Both the position numbers and the translations under genes were made by a program. This document shows positions 1-6,355 of a DNA stretch of 7,569 nt, one piece after another. This stretch comes from Thermoplasmata archaeon (GTDB lineage Archaea > Thermoplasmatota > Thermoplasmata > Thermoplasmatales > Thermoplasmataceae): the NCBI GenBank assembly GCA_021797055.1, contig JAKAAI010000085.1, forward strand, positions 1 to 7,569, read 5' to 3'. Position 1 is the first letter of the stretch, and each line of letters opens with the position of its first letter. The notes under the pieces are model-generated. The model saw only the letters and a program-made list of their open reading frames with translations. It ran no database searches and was not told the origin of the DNA.

Positions 1-839
1 GCAGCGTTCCTCATGGTTTCATGAAATATGTCAATATCACTGACAACTGATGGGAGACCAACCTTTAAGGCCTCAACAGGTGGGTAACCAAAACCCTCGT
101 CATGAGATGGAAAAAACAATACATCGCTGGTATTGTAAAGGTAGTTAAGTATTTCAGTAGTAGCATGTTCATACACTATTTCACCTCTCACTCCAAGAGG
201 CTCTCCCACCCTGATGAGAGCATATCTTTCGCCCAATTCATTCATTACTTTTTTTATCATCCCTGGGTTCTTCCTTTTGATGCTGGTACCTACAGATAGA
301 ACTATGATCTTCCCCATCAATTCAGGCCTTCTCTTTAAATCAGGCACTGCCGTAAATCCCCTTCCTGAAGGATGAATAGTTACAATATCCTGCTTCAGAC
401 CATAACCAGCTGCCTGATCAGCGGTGTGCCTACTTGTGCTGATAACGTTCGGACAGTTCCTAAATTTATCTATGAGCCTGAGATCATAACGACTTTTGTT
501 GCCGTCATAATTAAAAAGAAAATCTAGAAATGTGATAACTCTCTTATTCGGGTCATTGAATGGAATCATCGGATTACAATAATGTATCCATGTATCTGTC
601 AGATCTTGTAATCTGAACATAAATTTTGGAAATGTCCTGTTCAAGATCCACCCTGAGGTTACTGGTGGATAAAATCTGCTCTTTCTGACTTCGCCCAGAT
701 ATGTCGCGGAAATCATCCTTTTGTCTCTCACCAATGACACCATGTTTCCTTGCAGTACATTTGATATTTCATAGGCATAAGATCCAAGTCCACTCTCGAC
801 CGGACTCGCTGTAACACCAATTAATGCTTCCTTCACCAT
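1..839 (-). CDS. GT4-type glycosyltransferase, C-terminus cut by window edge
   Basis: This minus-strand reading frame is open from ATG at 839 to the left edge, 279 codons with no stop, and lacks roughly the last 80 residues of a typical 360-residue GT4 enzyme. It should transfer a sugar from a nucleotide-activated donor to a glycan or lipid acceptor at the cytoplasmic face of the membrane. The N-terminus has a glycine-rich loop (GLGSY, residues 17-21). The start of the C-terminal Rossmann domain reads SVGTSIKRKN (182-191), with the basic residues expected to contact donor phosphates. The GT4 signature FFPSHDEGFGYPPVEAL supplies the EX7E pair as E248 and E256. A TAA lies directly before the ATG, so no longer start is possible; GTG at 836 is the only close alternative. 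There is no clear Shine-Dalgarno site, but an AT-rich box lies about 21-28 bases upstream, which suggests a leaderless transcript. The gene is divergent from the sugar-nucleotide operon. The fold is sure; donor and acceptor are unknown. Confidence 0.88.
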   Translation of the reverse strand, partial: MVKEALIGVTASPVESGLGSYAYEISNVLQGNMVSLVRDKRMISATYLGEVRKSRFYPPVTSGWILNRTFPKFMFRLQDLTDTWIHYCNPMIPFNDPNKRVITFLDFLFNYDGNKSRYDLRLIDKFRNCPNVISTSRHTADQAAGYGLKQDIVTIHPSGRGFTAVPDLKRRPELMGKIIVLSVGTSIKRKNPGMIKKVMNELGERYALIRVGEPLGVRGEIVYEHATTEILNYLYNTSDVLFFPSHDEGFGYPPVEALKVGLPSVVSDIDIFHETMRNA

Positions 840-859
840 TTACCGATTTGCAATCAAAG

Positions 860-867
860 ATAAATTT
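860..867 (-). promoter_or_regulatory. Candidate TATA box for the leftward glycosyltransferase
   Basis: Read on the minus strand this is AAATTTAT, lying 21-28 bases before the ATG at 839. That is the archaeal TATA-to-start spacing of a leaderless mRNA, and it fits the lack of a ribosome binding site. The surrounding 10-mer CAAATTTATC occurs again 61 bases further upstream (920-929). This is a sequence match only. Confidence 0.45.
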
Positions 868-1153
868 GTCGATTAAAGCAGACAGTAATTGGATGTGTGA
901 GCTAAAAAGAAGATGTGCTGATAAATTTGCAAGAGATAAGGAAAGCTGATCTGAGACGCCATAGAATGAATATCGCAACAGCAATAATAGGGCATCAAAA
1001 TCCTTATAGGTTTAACCAAAGCAAATATTACCATCGCGAAGCTCATGGCAACGTAGTTAACCATCTATTAATTTTTCGTGTAGTTAAAAACAAAGAATTC
1101 GTTCAACTATGTGGTAATTTCCCAATGGTTTAATAAAACATTGAATGGAATGA
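868..1153. other. Divergent intergenic region without a recognisable gene
   Basis: Between the leftward glycosyltransferase and the rightward operon are about 400 bases without a credible gene. Short frames exist on both strands (plus 915-1133, minus 873-1064). They overlap each other, carry no recognisable motif and lack a convincing ribosome binding site. The region is AT-rich and carries the promoter-like elements listed separately. A decayed gene remnant cannot be excluded, but I see nothing that identifies one. Confidence 0.5.
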
Positions 1154-1161
1154 ATATAAGT
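1154..1161 (+). promoter_or_regulatory. Candidate TATA box for the sugar-nucleotide operon
   Basis: ATATAAGT is the best TATA-like match upstream of the operon. Archaeal spacing would put transcription start near 1182-1185, giving a leader of roughly 60-70 bases that contains the 1191-1216 palindrome and the GGTGAT ribosome binding site. A second AT-rich run at 1221-1229 is a weaker alternative. It would give an almost leaderless message and leave the ribosome binding site outside or at the very edge of the mRNA. Confidence 0.4.
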
Positions 1162-1190
1162 AATGAAAACACCTACGACTATTTTTAGGC

Positions 1191-1216
1191 CATATTAGCA
1201 ATCCATTGCTCATATG
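1191..1216. promoter_or_regulatory. 26-base imperfect palindrome, candidate operator or leader hairpin
   Basis: Arms 1191-1202 (CATATTAGCAAT) and 1205-1216 (ATTGCTCATATG) are reverse complements at 11 of 12 positions around a CC centre; only T1196/C1211 fails to pair. It lies between the candidate TATA box and the first gene of the operon. That position suits a dimeric repressor site just downstream of transcription start. It could also act as an RNA element, although a two-base loop means the innermost pairs would open in a real hairpin. No repressor is encoded nearby, so the regulator is unknown. Confidence 0.5.
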
Positions 1217-1236
1217 AAAATAATTTTTAGCTTCTT

Positions 1237-1242
1237 GGTGAT
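1237..1242 (+). promoter_or_regulatory. Ribosome binding site GGTGAT that bears on the first start codon
   Basis: GGTGAT matches the 5' part of the sequence complementary to the archaeal 16S rRNA tail (GGAGGTGATC). It lies 3 bases before TTG 1246 and 9 bases before TTG 1252. The spacing favours TTG 1252 as the start. No ATG is available in this frame between the TAG at 1228 and the conserved glycine-rich motif. Confidence 0.55.
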
Positions 1243-1245
1243 ATC

Positions 1246-1989
1246 TTGTCATTGATTTCAATAATCCTCGCCGCCGGATCTGGAACCAGAATGAGGCCAC
1301 TTTCATATTACGTCCCGAAAATACTTCTTCCAGTGAAGGGCAAACCTGTTTTGGATTATGTCCTTGAAAATTTGTCCCATCTAAAAGTGGATACGCATTA
1401 TATTGTTGTTTCCGAACATCTTGAGACGGTTGATAGATACCTGAAAAATACTGGAATGGATAATGTAAAGGTTGTTAGAGGTCTTGGTTGGGAAACTGGT
1501 GGTGATCTTTCCTTGGCTTTGGAGCAGATCAATGTAACTGAGGATGCAGCTGTTATGAATGGAGACATAATAACCGATGTTGACATGTCTGAGTTATATA
1601 AGCATCACTTAAAAACTGAAAAACTTGCTTCCATTGCTGTTTTATCCCTGAATGATCCCATGGAGGCAAAGAGATTTGGGCGAATAGAATTGAGCGACGA
1701 TTCAACAGTGACTAGATTCGATGAGAAGTCTCAGGAGAATACCAAAGTACCGGCGCTTGTCAATACCGGATTCTACATATTCGATCACAGGTTGATTGAG
1801 CGAAGAAATAAGTACCTGGTTCCTAGGAAATTCAAACTTGAGAATACGCTCTTTCCACGGCTTGCCATGGAACATCAGCTGTCAGGCAATGTCATGGAGA
1901 TAAATTACTGGTGGGACGTGGGAACCATAGATTCTTATCTTAAAGCTGAAAATTACATGATAAATAATCACGGAGTTGTACCCCCATGA
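1246..1989 (+). CDS. Sugar-1-phosphate nucleotidyltransferase (G1P UTP/dTTP or M1P GTP type)
   Basis: This cytoplasmic enzyme couples a hexose-1-phosphate to an NTP, releasing pyrophosphate and giving an NDP-sugar; it is the entry step of the operon's pathway. The N-terminal signature LAAGSGTRMRPLS (residues 8-20) binds the nucleotide, and VPKILLPV (23-30) carries the conserved lysine. NGD (105-107) is the metal-binding motif. FDEK (158-161), NTGFYIF (173-179) and WWDVGT (222-227) complete the family pattern. At 247 residues it is the short form, with no left-handed beta-helix acetyltransferase domain. The start is TTG. The longest choice is 1246, but TTG 1252, giving MISIILAAG, fits both the ribosome binding site spacing and the usual family start better. 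The stop overlaps the next gene by ATGA. Base and sugar specificity cannot be read from motifs; glucose-1-phosphate with UTP is inferred from the next two genes. Confidence 0.92.
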   Translation: MSLISIILAAGSGTRMRPLSYYVPKILLPVKGKPVLDYVLENLSHLKVDTHYIVVSEHLETVDRYLKNTGMDNVKVVRGLGWETGGDLSLALEQINVTEDAAVMNGDIITDVDMSELYKHHLKTEKLASIAVLSLNDPMEAKRFGRIELSDDSTVTRFDEKSQENTKVPALVNTGFYIFDHRLIERRNKYLVPRKFKLENTLFPRLAMEHQLSGNVMEINYWWDVGTIDSYLKAENYMINNHGVVPP

Positions 1990-3284
1990 AATCTTTTGAT
2001 TCCTCAGATGAAAAAATATCTGTAATAGGACTCGGCTATGTCGGGCTTCCCCTTTCCCTTTTACTGGCAAGGAAATTTCGAGTCATTGGCTTTGATACAG
2101 ACGCAGGTAAGATCGATAAACTGCAAAGGGGAATCAATCCCATTACAGAACCGGGAGTGGATGATCTCATGTCTGATTCAGCCATAATGGATCATATTGA
2201 GCTATCCCATAATTCTGCAGATTTGAAAACGTCCAGAATTAAGATAATAACCGTTGGCACTCCCTACGATCCGAATACCGATTATATTGATTATTCCCAG
2301 CTTAATGGCGCACTTGATCTTCTGCGTGGAAATCTCAAATCCGGTGATATCGTTATATTGAAATCAACAGTTCCGCCTGGAACCACCAATACTGTGGTGC
2401 GTGGCAGGATAATTTCATACGGCTTTAAAGTTCCAGAAGATGTTGGCATAGCATTCTCTCCAGAAAGAATGGTGGAGGGTCAGGCAATAAAAGATTTCAC
2501 ATCTCTACCTAAAATTATTGGCGCTTCTGACCAGAAAACATCTGCCATTGTGTCGGAAGTGATAGGTTCTCTTGGTGGTAGCATTATCCAGGTGTCCAAC
2601 CCTGAAACAGCTGAAATGGTGAAAATGGTTGACAATTATTCCCGTTACGTTTTCCTTGGGCTGACGAATGAGATTGCACTTGCCTCTGAAAAGGTTGGAG
2701 TTGATGTACTGGAACTGATCAGGGCAGCAAAACAGGATTATCCAAGAAATGCAGGTCTTCTACTTCCAGGCCCGGGCGTGGGCGGATCATGCCTGAACAA
2801 AGACCCATTCATTCTGAGGGCAGACCTCAGAAAGAAGTCACTAAGTCTCAGGATGGTGGATGCTGCTGCGGAGGTGAACAGATCAATCCCAAAGCATATC
2901 GCCGGTCTCGTTATGCAATTTTCCAATGGCAGGAGGAAAGTGGTCATTGCAGGCGTTGCATTTAAGGGAGATACCGATGATATCAGGTTCACCCCAACAT
3001 TTGAGATTGCCGGGAATCTGAAATCAAGAGGATTTGAGGTTGAATTTACTGATCCGTTCGTGAACATTTCAGATGTTGTGATAAATCACGATATATACGA
3101 ATCATCCACCGATTCAGAAATTCTGATTCTGATGACAGACCACGCAGAGTATAAAGCACTTGACTTGGAAAGACTCAGGTTAATAATGGCCGGTACGCCG
3201 CTGATAATAGATACCAGGGGCCTTATACCCAGGAATCATGCTGTTGATCTCGGTTTCGAATATCACGGGTATGGTAGGCTATGA
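1986..3284 (+). CDS. Nucleotide-sugar 6-dehydrogenase (UDP-glucose / UDP-ManNAc dehydrogenase family)
   Basis: The enzyme oxidises C6 of an NDP-hexose to the carboxylate in two NAD+-dependent steps, giving an NDP-uronic acid. VIGLGYVGLPLSLLLA (residues 13-28) is the NAD-binding glycine loop. STVPPGTT (127-134) and SPERMVEG (158-165) are family motifs. EMVKMVDN (210-217) holds the catalytic-region lysine and asparagine. PGPGVGGSCLNKDP (261-274) contains the catalytic Cys269 and Asp273. GVAFKGDTDDIRFTP (323-337) marks the C-terminal nucleotide-binding domain. Its 432 residues are full length. The SPER and AEMVK regions resemble WecC-type UDP-N-acetylmannosamine dehydrogenases at least as much as UDP-glucose dehydrogenases, so the substrate could be UDP-glucose or a UDP-HexNAc. 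It overlaps the genes on both sides by 4 bases (ATGA), which implies translational coupling; a modest GGAG sits 10 bases before its ATG. Confidence 0.93.
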   Translation: MKSFDSSDEKISVIGLGYVGLPLSLLLARKFRVIGFDTDAGKIDKLQRGINPITEPGVDDLMSDSAIMDHIELSHNSADLKTSRIKIITVGTPYDPNTDYIDYSQLNGALDLLRGNLKSGDIVILKSTVPPGTTNTVVRGRIISYGFKVPEDVGIAFSPERMVEGQAIKDFTSLPKIIGASDQKTSAIVSEVIGSLGGSIIQVSNPETAEMVKMVDNYSRYVFLGLTNEIALASEKVGVDVLELIRAAKQDYPRNAGLLLPGPGVGGSCLNKDPFILRADLRKKSLSLRMVDAAAEVNRSIPKHIAGLVMQFSNGRRKVVIAGVAFKGDTDDIRFTPTFEIAGNLKSRGFEVEFTDPFVNISDVVINHDIYESSTDSEILILMTDHAEYKALDLERLRLIMAGTPLIIDTRGLIPRNHAVDLGFEYHGYGRL

Positions 3285-4198
3285 AAGTATTGATAGCCGG
3301 AGGAGCCGGTTTTCTGGGTTCTTATCTTGCCGAGAGATTTGTTGCCGATGGGCATGATGTACACATACTGGATAACTTTGCCAGCGGTCTCAAACAGAAT
3401 ATTGAGGATATTAAGGAAAAAGTAACCCTGCTGGAAAATGATGTGATATCGTTTCGTACCGATGAAAGGTATGATATTGTTGTGAATTTTGCCAGCAGGG
3501 CAAGCAGAGTGGAATGGGAGAAGCATCCGGTTGATGTCGCCCTGTCCAATGCAGTGGGATCAAAAAATCTCATTGAGGTTGCCCTAAGGTGCAATGCCAT
3601 TTATGTGTACGCCTCCTCATCAGAGGTATATGGCGATCCGAAAGTCATACCGACACCTGAAGATTACTTAGGCTGTGTCAGCACAACGGGTTCGCGATCT
3701 CCATACGATGAGGGGAAGAGATTCGGAGATGCTCTCACGAAAGCCTACGAAAGGCAGTATGGTTTGAGGAATATCATCATCCGCTTCTTCAACACCTATG
3801 GGCCAAGGATGCGGGGTGGCGATTTCTATGGCCGCGTCATCGACAGATTTATCCAGCAGGCAATGCACAACGAACCCATCACGGTTTATGGCGACGGATC
3901 GCAGACACGATCCTTTACTTATGTTTCCGACACAATTGATGGTGTTATGACCGCCATAACAAGAGGAAAGGAAGGAGAAGTGTACAATATTGGCAATGAC
4001 TCAGAAACAAGCATTGTGGATCTAGCTAAGCTGGTGAGGAACCTTGCGAAATCCGCCTCCGAAATACAATTTAAAGATTTGCCGGAGAATGACCCCAAGA
4101 GGAGGGCGGCTGATATAACCAAGATGAGGGAACTTGGATGGGGACCAAAGATATCCCTGGAAGAAGGGATAACAAACATTATTAAATCAAAGGAGTGA
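3281..4198 (+). CDS. UDP-glucuronate decarboxylase-like SDR enzyme (UDP-xylose synthase type)
   Basis: This is an extended short-chain dehydrogenase of 305 residues. GGAGFLG (7-13) binds NAD. The active site is SSSEVYGDP (112-120) plus YDEGK (142-146), giving Tyr142 and Lys146. Three traits point to UDP-glucuronate decarboxylases rather than dTDP-glucose 4,6-dehydratases. The SSSE motif (Ser114-Glu115) matches the Ser/Glu pair of ArnA and UXS decarboxylases, not the Thr-Asp-Glu of RmlB. SRSPYDEGKR resembles the family's RSCYDEGKR. NDPKRRAADI (270-279) matches the DDPxRRxPDI segment that holds a catalytic arginine. The predicted reaction is NAD+-dependent oxidation at C4, loss of the C6 carboxylate as CO2, then C4 reduction, giving UDP-xylose. 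The gene directly follows, and overlaps by ATGA, the dehydrogenase that would make its substrate. If that enzyme works on a HexNAc, the product would be a 2-acetamido-pentose donor. The second half of the active-site loop diverges (YLGCVSTTG), so a related dehydratase or epimerase role is still possible. Confidence 0.8.
   Translation: MKVLIAGGAGFLGSYLAERFVADGHDVHILDNFASGLKQNIEDIKEKVTLLENDVISFRTDERYDIVVNFASRASRVEWEKHPVDVALSNAVGSKNLIEVALRCNAIYVYASSSEVYGDPKVIPTPEDYLGCVSTTGSRSPYDEGKRFGDALTKAYERQYGLRNIIIRFFNTYGPRMRGGDFYGRVIDRFIQQAMHNEPITVYGDGSQTRSFTYVSDTIDGVMTAITRGKEGEVYNIGNDSETSIVDLAKLVRNLAKSASEIQFKDLPENDPKRRAADITKMRELGWGPKISLEEGITNIIKSKE
4191..4198 (+). promoter_or_regulatory. Ribosome binding site AGGAGTGA fixing the fourth start
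   Basis: AGGAGTGA lies inside the 3' end of the preceding gene and includes its TGA stop. Measured from AGGAG, it is 8 bases before ATG 4204. The in-frame GTG at 4195 overlaps this site and is therefore an unlikely start. This is the strongest Shine-Dalgarno match in the operon. Confidence 0.65.
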
Positions 4199-4203
4199 AA
4201 TAC

Positions 4204-5334
4204 ATGGAAAAAGTATTGGTAACTGGAGGTCTGGGTTTCATAGGAAGCCATACTGTAGACCGCCTCATAGAAGAAGGGTATAGGGTAACTGTGCTGGACA
4301 ATCTGGAAAGGCAGGTTCACCTGGGCAAGGTTCCGGAATACAGGAACAAAAAGGCAGAGTACATTTTCGGTGACATAAGGTACAGGAAGCACTGGATGAA
4401 AGCTCTCGAAGGAGTAGAGTACATAATACATCTTGCCGGGGCAGTCGGGATCGGGCAGAGCTTCTGGCAGGGTAAGAAATATATGGACATAAATGTCAGT
4501 GGGACCGTTGCTCTTTATGACATTTTGATTAATAACAAATCCACGACTAAGGATATGAGAAAGATTGTGGTGGCATCCTCCAAGAGTTTATACGGGGAAG
4601 GCACATATAAATGCGATGAACATGGCGAAATAACCCCGATGCCAAGGGATATTGATCAGCTCAGATCGCACCAGTGGGAAATCCTGTGCCCAGTATGTGG
4701 CAAGCCAACTTCTCCTGTCCCGACAAGAGAAGATAAACCTCCGCAGAACCTGAATCCTTACTCGCTTGGTAAGTACGCCACAGAACGGATGTCCATGTTT
4801 TATTCGGACGTTCTGGAAATACCATCTGTGGCATTGAGATACTTCAATGTATATGGTCCAAGGCAGAGTTTAAGCAATCCCTATACAGGGGTTGTTGCAA
4901 TTTTTCTGTCAAGATTGAAGAATAATCACAAGCCAGTTTTATTTGAAGATGGAAAACAGATGAGGGACTACATCTATGTGAAGGATGTGGCTGACATAAA
5001 TGTAAGATCCCTGACAAAAGGATCTGGGATTTATAACGTTGGTACGGGAAAACCTGAATCTCTTCTGGACGTAGTTTCAGTATTAAACAGGATCCTGAAA
5101 ACTAATATAGAACCAGAAATTACTGGAGATTTCAGACCTGGAGACAACAGACATGATTTTGCAGATAATTCCAGATTGACATCAGATTACGGTATATCGA
5201 AATTTGTTGATTTTGATGATGGTATGAGAGCACTCGTATCTGAGACTAAATCTTTGGAGGCTAAAGATATGTTTGAAAAGGAGGAAGTGGAGAGAAAAAG
5301 ATTCTTGATACGATCGCGTTTGCAGGAAAGCTGA
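4204..5334 (+). CDS. NAD-dependent sugar-nucleotide epimerase with Cys/His insert (dTDP-rhamnose 4-epimerase-like SDR)
   Basis: This extended SDR has 376 residues from ATG 4204. That start has AGGAG 8 bases upstream; a GTG at 4195 would add three residues but overlaps the ribosome binding site. GGLGFIG (8-14) binds NAD, SSK (126-128) supplies the serine region, and YSLGK (186-190) gives Tyr186 and Lys190. Between them is an insert of about 50 residues with Cys137, His140 and CPVCG (162-166), which could form a small zinc site. SSKSLYGEG, then this insert, then LRYFNVYGPRQSLSNPYTG, is the layout of a subfamily that includes bacterial dTDP-L-rhamnose 4-epimerases such as WbiB (from memory). The expected chemistry is transient C4 oxidation and re-reduction of a nucleotide sugar, inverting C4. 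In this operon a UDP-pentose or deoxyhexose substrate is plausible. The last 30 residues or so form a highly charged, probably helical tail beyond the usual SDR end. It closes the operon. Confidence 0.88.
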   Translation: MEKVLVTGGLGFIGSHTVDRLIEEGYRVTVLDNLERQVHLGKVPEYRNKKAEYIFGDIRYRKHWMKALEGVEYIIHLAGAVGIGQSFWQGKKYMDINVSGTVALYDILINNKSTTKDMRKIVVASSKSLYGEGTYKCDEHGEITPMPRDIDQLRSHQWEILCPVCGKPTSPVPTREDKPPQNLNPYSLGKYATERMSMFYSDVLEIPSVALRYFNVYGPRQSLSNPYTGVVAIFLSRLKNNHKPVLFEDGKQMRDYIYVKDVADINVRSLTKGSGIYNVGTGKPESLLDVVSVLNRILKTNIEPEITGDFRPGDNRHDFADNSRLTSDYGISKFVDFDDGMRALVSETKSLEAKDMFEKEEVERKRFLIRSRLQES

Positions 5335-5629
5335 TATAATGTGGTTAAAACGCTTTCAACTGATGGATTATTTGATATATGTTGAATGGGCATTCTAAAT
5401 TCTTTAATTTCATTAACACATTATTTGTAAACTTGGGTAATGCAATCATAAAAGATTGTTTTATCTTTCTAGCTTAAATATAACGGTCTATTTTCCTCAA
5501 GGTTTTAACTATCCTCTACCCATACCATCCACAGTCTCCAGCATTTCCTAACTCAGTAAATGGTAGTGTACCGAATCTGCTGTCAAATTGAAAAGGTCCT
5601 GCACAATTCAGATTCGAAGAGGCGAAAAT
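5335..5629. other. Non-coding spacer after the operon, with possible terminator
   Basis: No gene is recognised here. At 5451-5468 a 6-base stem, AAAGAT pairing with ATCTTT around TGTTTT, overlaps a T-rich stretch. It could end the operon transcript, since archaeal termination relies mainly on U-runs, but the stem is short and lies about 117 bases after the stop. The right end merges into the transposase fossil and may include its original upstream sequence. I could not find a convincing terminal inverted repeat. Confidence 0.35.
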
Positions 5630-6077
5630 ATGCAGTACCAGTTGCATGTAGTTAAAGAAGCAATAAGTATTTCCTGAAGAACAGCAAGGAAGAAAAGAAA
5701 CATCTCACAGAGTTGTTTCTTAAAAGCGTTATGGAGGAGGCAAAAGCCCAATCCTCATCTATGCCATACGACAAAACCGAATTAAGAAAAGGGAACAGGA
5801 ACAGATCGAGAACAGGGAAGCTTAAGACAGACGATGGTGCACTGAAACTTAGGAACAACAGATAAGGAAGTCTCCCTTTAAGACAAAGGTGTTCTACTCC
5901 ATTCTCGACTATGCAATCATGGCAATGATCGCATACAGGTGCGGCCTAACAGATAACCAGACTCTGGTAACCATAAGAGGCATTAAGGAAATTGTTTACA
6001 CCAATAGCTCCCACAGTACCGTCTAACTCACAAAGGATCAGAAAACACTGCTGGAGACACTTTCAATTGAACTGTAG
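5630..6077 (+). pseudogene. Decayed N-terminal part of an IS256 (Mutator)-family transposase
   Basis: Pieces in three frames line up with the N-terminal third of IS256-type transposases. ATG 5630, preceded by AGAGG, opens MQYQLHVVKEA and stops at TGA 5675. The second frame (5656-5862) reads KKHLTELFLKSVMEEAKA and RKGNRNRSRTGKLKT, the family's helical region followed by its basic RNGxRxRxLKT motif, and ends at TAA 5863. The third (from about 5865) reads RKSPFKTKVF and, later, TNSSHSTV, the family's SxSTV motif. It is cut by TAA 6024 and TAG 6075. At least two frameshifts and two internal stops make it non-functional. Only about 150 of some 400 codons remain, so the DDE catalytic core is gone. 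The short plus-strand frame at 5992-6192 and the minus-strand frame at 5652-5858 are shadows of this fossil. The family call rests on motif recognition, not on an alignment. Confidence 0.72.
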
Positions 6078-6320
6078 TGTTAAGAAGGCAAAGATAGGTT
6101 GTCACTGTTCTTACAAAATATCCCTTAATACTCAACATTTCCACGTGATACTCACCAATCAGCTGTTTCTTTTTCATAGGATATATAATTAATATCCAAT
6201 AATGAATTCTGTCATAATACCAAGATGAGCAAAGAGAAGAGAACCTATCATTAATCAGGGTCTACTAATATTCAGAAAATATGGTATCTATCTTTAAGAT
6301 ACTAATTTATGCCAAAAAAT
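6078..6320. other. AT-rich spacer with two small dyads
   Basis: No gene is recognised between the transposase fossil and the last glycosyltransferase. Two short palindromes are visible: GGATAT...ATATCC at 6179-6197 (7-base loop) and TATCTT-T-AAGATA at 6289-6301. The second lies about 20 bases before the candidate TATA box of the next gene and could be a regulator site. In sequence this AT-rich, such dyads also arise by chance. Confidence 0.35.
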
Positions 6321-6328
6321 TTTATGTA
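6321..6328 (+). promoter_or_regulatory. Candidate TATA box for the right-hand glycosyltransferase
   Basis: TTTATGTA lies 28-35 bases before ATG 6356, placing transcription start near 6350 with a leader of only a few bases. No Shine-Dalgarno site is visible, which fits a nearly leaderless mRNA. The gene therefore appears to be transcribed separately from the four-gene operon. Confidence 0.4.
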
Positions 6329-6355
6329 TAGTACCGATGAAGTTATGAATTACCA

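Noticed and set aside
102..299. Plus-strand 65-codon frame
   Set aside because: It lies wholly antisense to the leftward GT4 glycosyltransferase, whose motifs are clear.
873..1133. Two overlapping short frames on opposite strands in the divergent intergenic region
   Set aside because: Neither has a recognisable motif or ribosome binding site, and they contradict each other; kept only as a note in the intergenic entry.
3281..4198. Naming the third operon gene as dTDP-glucose 4,6-dehydratase (RmlB)
   Set aside because: The RmlB Thr-Asp-Glu catalytic triplet is replaced by SSSE, and the YDEGKR and DPKRR segments fit decarboxylases better.
5992..6192. Plus-strand 66-codon frame as an independent small gene
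   Set aside because: Its first half overlaps, in another frame, the transposase fossil; the rest has no recognisable motif.
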